This document shows positions 8,650-16,511 of a stretch of 25,828 nucleotides of DNA, in pieces (positions within the stretch are counted from its first letter, which is position 1; each line of letters opens with the position of its first letter). The DNA is from CAVQEK01 sp964596645. GTDB taxonomy: Bacteria; Bacteroidota; Bacteroidia; Cytophagales; Cyclobacteriaceae. The position numbers were made by a program, and so were the translations under genes. The DNA is taken from the NCBI GenBank assembly GCA_964596645.1, contig CAZQVB010000052.1, forward strand, positions 1 through 25,828, read 5' to 3'. The notes beneath the pieces were generated by a model, which saw only the letters and a program-made list of their open reading frames with translations, did not search any database and was not told the DNA's origin.

Positions 8650-10244
8650 TGGCTATGTACAGGCTCTTGCTATTCTTTCTTCTCTTTTGCTTAAGCGTTC
8701 CTTTCTCTACAAAGGCGCAAACGGTGTGGGACCTGTTTGTGAGTACAGAGCAGCTGGCCAACAAAGCATATTTGGAAAATAACTACAGGGAGGCTGCGGG
8801 GCTTTACGAAAAGGTTTTCGAAAAGACCAACAGTGATTCCTCTGCCCTGCAAATTGCCCGATGCCATATAAAACTCAATGAACCCGAGCAGGCGCTTGCC
8901 TGGTACGAAAAGGTGGAAAATAAAGATATGCTGGACAACAACGATTGGCTTCAGCAGGCCATCGCACACTCCAGGCTCGGCGCCTATGTAAAGGCCGGTC
9001 AGGCATACAAGCGCCTGAACACCATCAGCCATCGCGACTTTTCAGATGTCGTACACAGTATGGAAAACATCAGCCATTTCTATGAAGACTCCATTCTCTA
9101 TCGTGTAATGCCTGTTTCGCTGAACACCAAATTTTCTGAAATGTCCCCTTTCCCCTGTGGAGACGGCATCGTCTTCTCTTCTTCACGAAGCAGCAAATCA
9201 TGGTTCAGGAAGTCGGGTACAAGCGAGGAGTTTTTCGACATCTATTATGCGCCCATCACCCGCGGCAGGCAGGGGCAAGCTGCGCCTGTATTTGGCGAGG
9301 CCATCGCTCTGAGCGAAAGCATCAACACCCAGTGGAACGAGAGCACACCCGTAGTACTGGGCGAAGACCAGCGTATGATCTTCACCAGAAATATGGAACC
9401 GAAAAGAAATGAGACAGCGGGGCAGCTTCAACTATTTCAGGCTGAGCGATCGGGCGATGGTTGGACGAACGCTAAGCCCTTATCTGTGAACAGCCAGGGC
9501 TATAGCTGTGCACACCCGGCGATAAGCCCGGACGGTAACACACTCATATTTGCCTCCAATATGCCCGGTGGCCAGGGCGGAGTAGATTTGTATAAATGCA
9601 CCAAAACCACCGCAGGGTGGAGTGAGCCGGTCAACCTGGGGCCATCGGTGAATACTCCGGGCAACGACATGTTTCCCTACCTGCACAATGGTAAAACGCT
9701 CTATTACTCATCGGATGGCCACGGCGGGCTTGGCGGACTTGATATTTTCGCAACTTATTTTGATGAGGACAGCGCAGTACAACGCGTAAACCTCGGCTAC
9801 CCCATCAATTCGTCGGCAGACGACTTCGGCATAGTACTGGATGCACAGGGCATTTCCGGCTACTTCAGCTCCAACCGAACTGACGGCAAGTACAACGACG
9901 ACATTTTTTATGTGGAGATCTACAAAGACAAGTTCAGGTATGAGATTTCCGGTACAGTATTCCTGGACGACACGCAGCTCTCGCGAAGGGAATCAGTAAA
10001 GCCATTGACTGGCACGCCGGTATTTGTGGCAGATGCCTCTACAGGCGAAACGCTGTATCGGGCAAATACTGACGAAAATGGGCATTTTGAGTTCTCACTT
10101 CCCTGGGCGCAAAAATATCAGTTGGTAGCCGAACGTGCCAACGGCACCAGCTACAGCACTTATCTGCAATTGCCGGTGAATCACCCGGTGAATAAAAATA
10201 TCACCATCGTGTTTATACCTTCTTTGCGCGATCTGATCGATTAA
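8649..10244 (+). CDS. PorE-like periplasmic protein: TPR, PD40 propeller, carboxypeptidase-regulatory-like domain, no OmpA domain
   Basis: A 531-residue exported protein. A signal peptide covers residues 1-24 (ending STKAQ). About 30-150 are helical TPR-like repeats. About 155-410 hold PD40/WD40-like propeller blades, seen in AISPDGNTLIFASN followed by GGVDLYKC, LHNGKTLYYSSDGHGG followed by LDIF, and SGYFSSNRTDGKYNDDIFYV. About 425-525 form a carboxypeptidase-regulatory-like beta domain (EISGTVF, TGTPVFV, NTDENGHFEFSLP). PorE of the T9SS has the order TPR, propeller, CRD and a C-terminal OmpA-like peptidoglycan-binding domain. Here the protein stops right after the CRD, so cell-wall anchoring by that route is missing. 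It overlaps the PorP/SprF gene by one base (TGATG) and precedes the kinase gene by 13 bp. A role in transport or placement of the upstream cargo is inferred. Confidence 0.85.
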   Translation: MAMYRLLLFFLLFCLSVPFSTKAQTVWDLFVSTEQLANKAYLENNYREAAGLYEKVFEKTNSDSSALQIARCHIKLNEPEQALAWYEKVENKDMLDNNDWLQQAIAHSRLGAYVKAGQAYKRLNTISHRDFSDVVHSMENISHFYEDSILYRVMPVSLNTKFSEMSPFPCGDGIVFSSSRSSKSWFRKSGTSEEFFDIYYAPITRGRQGQAAPVFGEAIALSESINTQWNESTPVVLGEDQRMIFTRNMEPKRNETAGQLQLFQAERSGDGWTNAKPLSVNSQGYSCAHPAISPDGNTLIFASNMPGGQGGVDLYKCTKTTAGWSEPVNLGPSVNTPGNDMFPYLHNGKTLYYSSDGHGGLGGLDIFATYFDEDSAVQRVNLGYPINSSADDFGIVLDAQGISGYFSSNRTDGKYNDDIFYVEIYKDKFRYEISGTVFLDDTQLSRRESVKPLTGTPVFVADASTGETLYRANTDENGHFEFSLPWAQKYQLVAERANGTSYSTYLQLPVNHPVNKNITIVFIPSLRDLID

Positions 10245-10257
10245 TGGAATTTTTAGT

Positions 10258-12201
10258 ATGCAAGCAACACCAACATTTTCTACACCATATAAAAAAATGA
10301 TTGACCGCTCAATGCTGCTTTTCTGCGTCATACTGCTGGTGCTCAGTGGGCATTCTCCTCTATGGGCACAAACGGCCGACACGCTATATATCACCACTAC
10401 CGATGCGACAGGAAAGCCCTTGGCCAATGTGACCATTAACATAGAAAATAAACATTCGCTGCTGAGCGACAACCAAGGCGACGCACAATTGATCTTAAAA
10501 CAAAAAGTGCAAAGGCCACGACAGGTGGTCGCATACAAGCGCGGTTATGAATTGAGCACATGGAGTTTTAGTGAAGACGTGCTGGAGGTGATTCTCACCA
10601 GAAAAAATTACAAATACCTCTACGGCATTGTAGAAGACATGCAGGGCAAGCCTATGCGCAATATTGAAGTGGTGGTGCAAGACTCCACCGATGCCCGCTA
10701 TACCAAAAGCACCAACGCCATCGGCGTTTTTCGCATGATACTTCCGCTTTCATTTGGCCTGGATTCCGACGCTGCATTTACAGTAGCCGGTCGTCAGATT
10801 GTACAAAAATCATTTTTGGAAAACGACACCGCCTATGTGGCGATACTGAAAACTAACCTCTCCACAGCAAGCACCGACATGGCCAATGAAAGATCTGAAG
10901 CCGTGGCGCCGCTGACTGTGGCTGCTGCTGACAGCACGATTGAGCGCATCAACAATTTTTATCTAAACCAATCCGTAGCTGATTCTCTCATGATGCAGGC
11001 GGAAGTATCACAAAATATCCAGGGCATTATCGACGATATAGCCATCGACCAGCAGTTTCTGATGGAACAAAACAAAAGGCTGGAAAAGGATATAGAGATA
11101 TTGAACAATAAGCTGGACACCATAAAGGATGTGTCTCCTGAGCGGCGTATGCAATTGCTTGCCCAACTCTCTCAATTGGAAAACCTGCTGATGGAAAATG
11201 AGCTCTTATTCAAAAGCTCATTTAAAGGCTCCATGAGTGTAATAGACCGGCTAAGGGAATCGGTACAAAACCAACAAACGAGGATTGAAAACATTGAGCG
11301 GGAAAAAGCAATGGAGCGGGAAGCTTACCGTCAAAAAATATTTATAGTGACCGGTATCATTATATATCTGGTCCTTATTATTTCGCTGTTCTTGTTTTTG
11401 CTAAGAAAGCTGCGGGTAAAAACTGCGCAGCTTGAAAAAGCCAACCACACCATCAATGAAGTAAATGCCAATCTGGAACAGGTGGTTGCTCAACGAACCG
11501 AACAACTCAGGGAAACCAATAAGGAACTCGACCTTTTTCTGTACAAGTCATCGCACGACTTGCGCAGGCCGCTCACCACCTTCCTCGGCCTGTCCAATTT
11601 GGTGCGCAACATTTCAGACGATGGCAATATCATTCAGATCCTGGATAAAATAGACCTTACCGCTGCACAAATGGACAGGTTGCTCAGAAAGCTGATCCAC
11701 ATTCACCAGATCAACAACAAGCTGCAATTGGAGTCTATTGATGTGGGGTCTATAGTGGACAAACTGAAAGATCAGTTTAGTGCTCAGCTTGATCGAAAGC
11801 GTATTGATCTGCAGTATTCATCCGATGGTGTGCCTATACAAGCCGATGGCGAAATAATAGAGATCATGCTATATCACCTGATTGAAAACAGCATGGCCTT
11901 TGGGAGCAAAGAGGCCAACAGGCAGGCTGTGATCGTGGTGGATTGCTCGGTGAATGATGGTATGGCCGTTTTGAGTGTTCGCGACAATGGCTGCGGCATC
12001 TCCAAGCGCATACAAGCCGATGTATTCGATATGTTCTATATCGGCTCACAAACATCCGAAGGCAACGGGCTGGGCCTGTACGTAGTAAAGAAGGGCGCCG
12101 AGCGCCTTCAGTCAGAGGTGAAGCTGGAGAGTGCGCAAGATGAGTACACGCAGATCTCCATTCTGATTCCGCAGATTGTACTAGAACTGGCGGAACATTA
12201 A
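10258..12201 (+). CDS. Membrane sensor histidine kinase with carboxypeptidase-regulatory-like periplasmic domains
   Basis: 647 residues from the ATG at 10258. The ATG at 10297 gives a more compact signal peptide (MIDRSMLLFC to PLWAQ) behind an A-rich stretch and may be the true start. After the signal peptide come two beta domains (about 40-117 and 118-205) resembling carboxypeptidase-regulatory-like folds, then a long coiled coil (about 245-360) and a membrane helix (361-383). A second coiled coil leads to the kinase: H box SSHDLRRP with His433, N box with Asn544, G1 box DNGCG (576-580) and G2 box GNGLG (602-606). There is no HAMP, PAS, receiver or DNA-binding domain, so it needs a response regulator encoded elsewhere. 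Its place 13 bp after the PorE-like gene, and its CRD-like domains, suggest that it senses the state of the surface system encoded upstream; this is inference. Confidence 0.9.
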   Translation: MQATPTFSTPYKKMIDRSMLLFCVILLVLSGHSPLWAQTADTLYITTTDATGKPLANVTINIENKHSLLSDNQGDAQLILKQKVQRPRQVVAYKRGYELSTWSFSEDVLEVILTRKNYKYLYGIVEDMQGKPMRNIEVVVQDSTDARYTKSTNAIGVFRMILPLSFGLDSDAAFTVAGRQIVQKSFLENDTAYVAILKTNLSTASTDMANERSEAVAPLTVAAADSTIERINNFYLNQSVADSLMMQAEVSQNIQGIIDDIAIDQQFLMEQNKRLEKDIEILNNKLDTIKDVSPERRMQLLAQLSQLENLLMENELLFKSSFKGSMSVIDRLRESVQNQQTRIENIEREKAMEREAYRQKIFIVTGIIIYLVLIISLFLFLLRKLRVKTAQLEKANHTINEVNANLEQVVAQRTEQLRETNKELDLFLYKSSHDLRRPLTTFLGLSNLVRNISDDGNIIQILDKIDLTAAQMDRLLRKLIHIHQINNKLQLESIDVGSIVDKLKDQFSAQLDRKRIDLQYSSDGVPIQADGEIIEIMLYHLIENSMAFGSKEANRQAVIVVDCSVNDGMAVLSVRDNGCGISKRIQADVFDMFYIGSQTSEGNGLGLYVVKKGAERLQSEVKLESAQDEYTQISILIPQIVLELAEH

Positions 12202-12354
12202 TCCATATCATCAGCAAGTGAATTGCGCTGGTCGAATGCTATAGGAGAGTTCGCCACACGCACTTTACCAAGTCACCATAGTGAACTCTGGTTCGTATCG
12301 CTGCGTCGCGGCTATAGTGCATTTTATTGATGCAGTGCTTCGGCATCGTCGGGG

Positions 12355-14319
12355 TTAGAAACGAACATTGATGCTTTCATCTGTGCTCTTCTGCACTTCC
12401 AATCTCTCGCTGCTCCACTCGGTGGGTGTGTCTTTGCCCGCTTTCACTACGTAAGTGCCTCCGGCAAATACATGAGGCCTGAAGACCTTGCCTTGTATCC
12501 TGTGGGTGTAAAGCACCTCGCCGCCTTCTGTCACTATCTGCACCACAGGATCTTCCATATCAAAATGAAGCTCTGGCAGGTATGCGTATACTTTACGCCC
12601 GTCATTGGCTGCCATAGCAAAAGAGACAGGCCAACCCGGGTATTGCGCCTGGTCGCCTTTGGACAGATCGGCAAAGCGGGGCCAGCATTCAAAAGTGATT
12701 TGCCGTGATTGCTTGTTGAAACGAATAAGACCATAGCCATCGCCCAGGTTTACTTCAGACCGCTCCAGCGTGTCGCGCATGGCCTTCATGTCAGGGAAGT
12801 CTGGATTGGCATAGGCATGCATGGTTATTTTGTTGTACAAGCCATCGAAGTAGTCGCCCGTCCAGGGCAGTGTACTGCGAATGCTTTCACCGCCACCAGC
12901 TTTTTCATCTTCTGGCCACCACCACCGGCCATAGTAGGTATTTACCGTAGCCGGGTTGGTAAAAGCAAAAGGGCCATCTCGAAACTCCTCAATGCCATGC
13001 TTCACCACCACAGCCAGGTGCTGATCTCCGCAGAGATGTGTGGCCAGGGCCTTACGCATGGCAGAGAGTGCGGCGTTGCGGCCAGATTGCGGCCAGCCGT
13101 TGCAGTCGAGATCGGCCAGTAGCCGGTTCTCTTTTGAGCCATGCAAGTGCACCGCGCCACAAAAAGCGGTCTGCGAAAGCACGGCTTTCATCTCGGCGCC
13201 GGTCCAGTCCTGCCCCCACTGATCGAGGAAGCTAAGCTGGCGATCGCCAAGCAAATGAAGACCCGGCAGATCAATACGGTCAGGATCGTATCCTTCTTCC
13301 TGAATGTGATCTGGTCGAGGGCCCATTTGGGGGATTTTCCCTTTAGGACCACTTTTAAATTTTCGGTCTTCCAATATGGCAAAGTCAACTCCGCCTACCC
13401 TCAGCCTGGTAAAGTACACACTGATGCCCTGCTGCACCGGCTCGGGGTCTACCGGGTCTGGCAGGTGCCAGGTCTGGCTGCGCTGCACCATGTTGATGTA
13501 CTCCGGAGGATAATAATAGCCACCGCTATCTCCGGTAGTGCTATCGGCCACTATGCCCCCTTCCCCCCAAAAATTGCCCTGACCGATATCGTGATCGTCG
13601 GGAATGGTGACCACCGGTCGGTCGCGAAGCACATCCCTAAACTGCGTGCCCCATACCAGCCAGGCAGCAGTGTGCTGCTTGTGGTCATAGCTCTGGTCGC
13701 CTGCAAAAAACAGCAAGTCTGGATTTTGCTGAATCAACTTCTGTACGATTTCGTTGCGCGGGTTTCGGTCCTGATTGGAATTGCAGGAAAGCGATGCCAC
13801 CACAATCTCCGGCTTATCTACGGGATCTTTCCTAATCAGTCCTTCAAAGCTGGCTGAGTCACCATGCAGCACTCTGTAAGGCACATCCCTGGTGTTGTCC
13901 CAATTGTCTATTTCAAAATGCGAAGACCAGCCCGGATACACCACTGCACTGCGGTGTACTTCCTTCCAACCCTCTTCTTCTTTTAGTTCCAGCCGGGTCT
14001 CCATAGGCTCGCCATCCTTCAGTGGAAATAGCTGCGCGGTCATCTTTAGCTTGCCCTGGTCGTGGGTATACAGTGCAAAAGCCACGACCTTATGCCGCGG
14101 CACCTTTACGAAATCAGCAAAAAATCCTTCATCATCATTATTCCAGACTGTGCTGAGAGCGTAAGAATCAAGACCGCGCCCACGCTCACCTGGAAATGGC
14201 TGTGGATCGAGCGACTCGGCGACGGGTACTTGCTGCTTGGTAGTACAATACGAGAGCAAGAGCACGGTACATAGTAAAAAGAAAATTGATTGCTTCAGCA
14301 TCATTGAAAAAGTTATCAT
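12355..14319 (-). CDS. PhoD-like metallophosphatase lipoprotein
   Basis: A 654-residue protein with a lipoprotein signal (LLLSYC, Cys25 as lipidation site) and then the PhoD superfamily core. Metal-binding motifs are visible in order: CNSNQDRNP near 179, FFAGDQSYDH (204-213), PDDHDIGQGNFWG (240-252) and CGDQHL (430-435) with HG at 441-442. These match calcium/iron-type PhoD alkaline phosphatases and phosphodiesterases, which release phosphate from phosphate esters. A beta-rich N-terminal domain (about 45-155) precedes the core, as in PhoD. Cell location is the outer membrane or periplasm. The substrate may differ from a simple alkaline phosphatase. Met1, Met6 and Met7 are possible starts; all leave the signal intact. 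The gene starts 18 bp after metG with no room for a full promoter, so it is probably cotranscribed. The plus-strand kinase gene ends 153 bp away with no clear terminator between. Confidence 0.88.
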   Translation of the reverse strand: MITFSMMLKQSIFFLLCTVLLLSYCTTKQQVPVAESLDPQPFPGERGRGLDSYALSTVWNNDDEGFFADFVKVPRHKVVAFALYTHDQGKLKMTAQLFPLKDGEPMETRLELKEEEGWKEVHRSAVVYPGWSSHFEIDNWDNTRDVPYRVLHGDSASFEGLIRKDPVDKPEIVVASLSCNSNQDRNPRNEIVQKLIQQNPDLLFFAGDQSYDHKQHTAAWLVWGTQFRDVLRDRPVVTIPDDHDIGQGNFWGEGGIVADSTTGDSGGYYYPPEYINMVQRSQTWHLPDPVDPEPVQQGISVYFTRLRVGGVDFAILEDRKFKSGPKGKIPQMGPRPDHIQEEGYDPDRIDLPGLHLLGDRQLSFLDQWGQDWTGAEMKAVLSQTAFCGAVHLHGSKENRLLADLDCNGWPQSGRNAALSAMRKALATHLCGDQHLAVVVKHGIEEFRDGPFAFTNPATVNTYYGRWWWPEDEKAGGGESIRSTLPWTGDYFDGLYNKITMHAYANPDFPDMKAMRDTLERSEVNLGDGYGLIRFNKQSRQITFECWPRFADLSKGDQAQYPGWPVSFAMAANDGRKVYAYLPELHFDMEDPVVQIVTEGGEVLYTHRIQGKVFRPHVFAGGTYVVKAGKDTPTEWSSERLEVQKSTDESINVRF

Positions 14320-14337
14320 AAGTACATTAAATAATTC

Positions 14338-16416
14338 TTAACTGACCACATCGCCAGGTTGGGCACCCTCCTCGGGCGTGATGAAAACCAGTTTACCCTC
14401 ACTATTTTCTGCCAGCAGTATCATACCCTGCGACTCTATGCCCATTATTTTTCTTGGAGCAAGATTCAGCAATATGGTCACTTGTTTGCCCACCACCTGG
14501 TCGGTGCCGAAGTGCTGTGCAATACCACTTACTACGGTGCGCACATCCACTCCGGTATCGACCTTGAGCTTCAGCAGCTTGTTGGACTTTTCTACTTTCT
14601 CTGCCTCTATAATGGTAGCCACGCGGATGTCCATTTTCATGAAATCGTCGTACGTAGCTGATTCTTTGGCTGGTGTCACCTGTCTATTGTTGTTCATTTC
14701 TTTCTGTTTGCGTGCTTCAAGTAGTTTTTGTGTTTGCCGGTCTACCAGCTCGTCATCTATTTTTTCAAAAAGCAATCCGACCTGATTCAACCTAGTGCCG
14801 GAGGCTACCAGATTCATCGATCCGGCAGTGCGCCAGTCTGGTGCCTGCAGGGAAAGCATTTTGCTTAATGTATCGGAAGTAAATGGCAGTAAAGGCTTGC
14901 AGAGAACAGATAAAGCGCCTGCCACTTGCAGGCTGAGGTGAAGGATGGTGGCCACACGTTCCATATCTGTTTTGGCAAGTTTCCAGGGTTCTGTTTCTGC
15001 CAAATACTTGTTGCCCATCCTGGCTACGTCCATCATCAACCCTGCGGCCTCACGGAAATGGAATTGCTCTATAGCCGTTCCTATTTTCTCCGGGTATTCC
15101 TGCACGCATGCCACGAGTTCTTCATCGATTGGCATAAAAGGGCCGCGTTGCGGCACCAGGCCATCAAAATATTTCTGTGTGAGCACCACTGCCCTGTTGA
15201 TGAAATTGCCCAGGATGGCTACCAACTCATTGTTGTTGCGCGCCTGAAAGTCTTTCCAAGTGAACTCGCTGTCTTTGGTTTCCGGCAACATGCTACATAG
15301 CGCATAGCGCAACACATCTTCTTTGCCGGGAAATTCATCCAAATATTCGTGCAGCCACACCGCCCAATTGCGACTGGTAGAAAGCTTGTCGCCTTCGAGG
15401 TTCAAAAATTCATTGGCCGGCACGTTCTCCGGCAGCACATATTGGCCATGGGCCTGCAGTATGGCGGGAAATATGATACAGTGGAACACAATATTGTCTT
15501 TCCCTATAAAATGGATGAGGCAGGTGTCATCTTCCGTCTTTGGCTGCTTTTTCCAGTATTTCTCCCAGTCCTTACCCTCATCGATGGCCCATTGCTTGGT
15601 AGCGGAAATATAGCCAATGGGTGCATCAAGCCATACATACAGCTTCTTGCCATCGGTATCGGGCAACGGCACATCTACGCCCCAGTCCAGGTCGCGGGTC
15701 ATAGCGCGTGGCTGCAAACCTTCCTTGAGCCAGGAGCTGCACTGGCCATATACATTGGTCTTCCACTCCCCTTTTTTACCTTCCAGAAGCCATTGCTCAA
15801 GCCAGGGCTGGTATTTGTCCAGCGGCAGGTACCAGTGCTTGGTTTCTCGCATCACCGGCGGCTTGCCACTCAGCATCGACCGGGGCGCGATTAGGTCTGT
15901 GGGGTTGAGCGAGGAACCGCATTTTTCACATTGATCGCCATAGGCATTGTCGAAGCCACACGTGGGGCAGGTGCCCACTATGTAGCGGTCGGCGAGAAAC
16001 TGATTGTACTCTTCATCATAAAATTGATCGGATACCTTCTCCAGAAATTCACCTTTCTCGTGCAACACGCTGAAAAACCCCTGTGAGGTTTCGTGATGAA
16101 TGGGCTCGGATGTTCGGTGGTACATGTCGAAGGAGATCCCGAACCTCTGAAAAGTAGATTTATTGAGGGCGTGAAATTGATCGATGATGGCCTGTGGTGT
16201 GGTGCCCTCTTTTTTGGCTTTTAGCGTGATGGCCACACCGTGTTCATCGCTGCCGCAGATATAGACCAGATCTGCACCCTGCAATCGCAAATACCGCACA
16301 AAAATATCGGCAGGAAGGTAAGCACCAGCTATATGGCCTATGTGCAAAGGGCCGTTGGCATAGGGCAGTGCTGAAGTAATGGTGAAGCGTTTATATGCTT
16401 TTAACTTGGTGTACAT
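14338..16416 (-). CDS. metG: Methionyl-tRNA synthetase with C-terminal tRNA-binding domain
   Basis: This 692-residue cytoplasmic enzyme charges tRNA-Met with methionine using ATP. Class I signatures are both present: HIGH at 25-28 and a KMSKS-type loop KLSTS at 344-348. A zinc knuckle with four cysteines (Cys150, 153, 163, 166) marks the MetG1 type. The anticodon-binding helical domain follows, then a lysine/glutamine-rich linker, and residues 585-692 form the EMAP/Trbp111-like OB-fold domain (MDIRVATIIEAEKVEKSNKL) that helps tRNA binding and dimerisation. Length and domain order are normal for Bacteroidota MetG. A consensus-like promoter lies 20-52 bp before the ATG. It is followed 18 bp later by the PhoD-like gene on the same strand. 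Confidence 0.98.
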   Translation of the reverse strand: MYTKLKAYKRFTITSALPYANGPLHIGHIAGAYLPADIFVRYLRLQGADLVYICGSDEHGVAITLKAKKEGTTPQAIIDQFHALNKSTFQRFGISFDMYHRTSEPIHHETSQGFFSVLHEKGEFLEKVSDQFYDEEYNQFLADRYIVGTCPTCGFDNAYGDQCEKCGSSLNPTDLIAPRSMLSGKPPVMRETKHWYLPLDKYQPWLEQWLLEGKKGEWKTNVYGQCSSWLKEGLQPRAMTRDLDWGVDVPLPDTDGKKLYVWLDAPIGYISATKQWAIDEGKDWEKYWKKQPKTEDDTCLIHFIGKDNIVFHCIIFPAILQAHGQYVLPENVPANEFLNLEGDKLSTSRNWAVWLHEYLDEFPGKEDVLRYALCSMLPETKDSEFTWKDFQARNNNELVAILGNFINRAVVLTQKYFDGLVPQRGPFMPIDEELVACVQEYPEKIGTAIEQFHFREAAGLMMDVARMGNKYLAETEPWKLAKTDMERVATILHLSLQVAGALSVLCKPLLPFTSDTLSKMLSLQAPDWRTAGSMNLVASGTRLNQVGLLFEKIDDELVDRQTQKLLEARKQKEMNNNRQVTPAKESATYDDFMKMDIRVATIIEAEKVEKSNKLLKLKVDTGVDVRTVVSGIAQHFGTDQVVGKQVTILLNLAPRKIMGIESQGMILLAENSEGKLVFITPEEGAQPGDVVS

Positions 16417-16435
16417 TGCGTCTCAAAAATTTCGT

Positions 16436-16468
16436 CAAAGATAGAAATCCCGATAGATTTCGCTGAAA
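16436..16468 (-). promoter_or_regulatory. Predicted metG promoter (Bacteroidota sigma-70 type)
   Basis: Read on the minus strand, TATCTTTG (16443-16436) matches the -7 consensus TAnnTTTG exactly. TTTC (16468-16465), one mismatch from TTTG, stands 21 bp upstream, inside the usual 17-23 bp range. Transcription would start near 16430, giving a leader of about 14 bases before the metG ATG. Confidence 0.45.
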
Positions 16469-16511
16469 CCGCCGGGCTATTTATGAAAAGCAGATGTACG
16501 GAACTGCCGGA

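Noticed and set aside
12202..12354. Possible terminator between the convergent kinase and PhoD-like genes
   Set aside because: Only weak or widely spaced pairs are seen (GAGTTC/GAACTC about 33 bases apart, TGCAT/ATGCA) and none is followed by a T run.
13141..13857. Plus-strand open frame of 238 codons
   Set aside because: Antisense to the PhoD-like core with its metal motifs; product composition is not protein-like.
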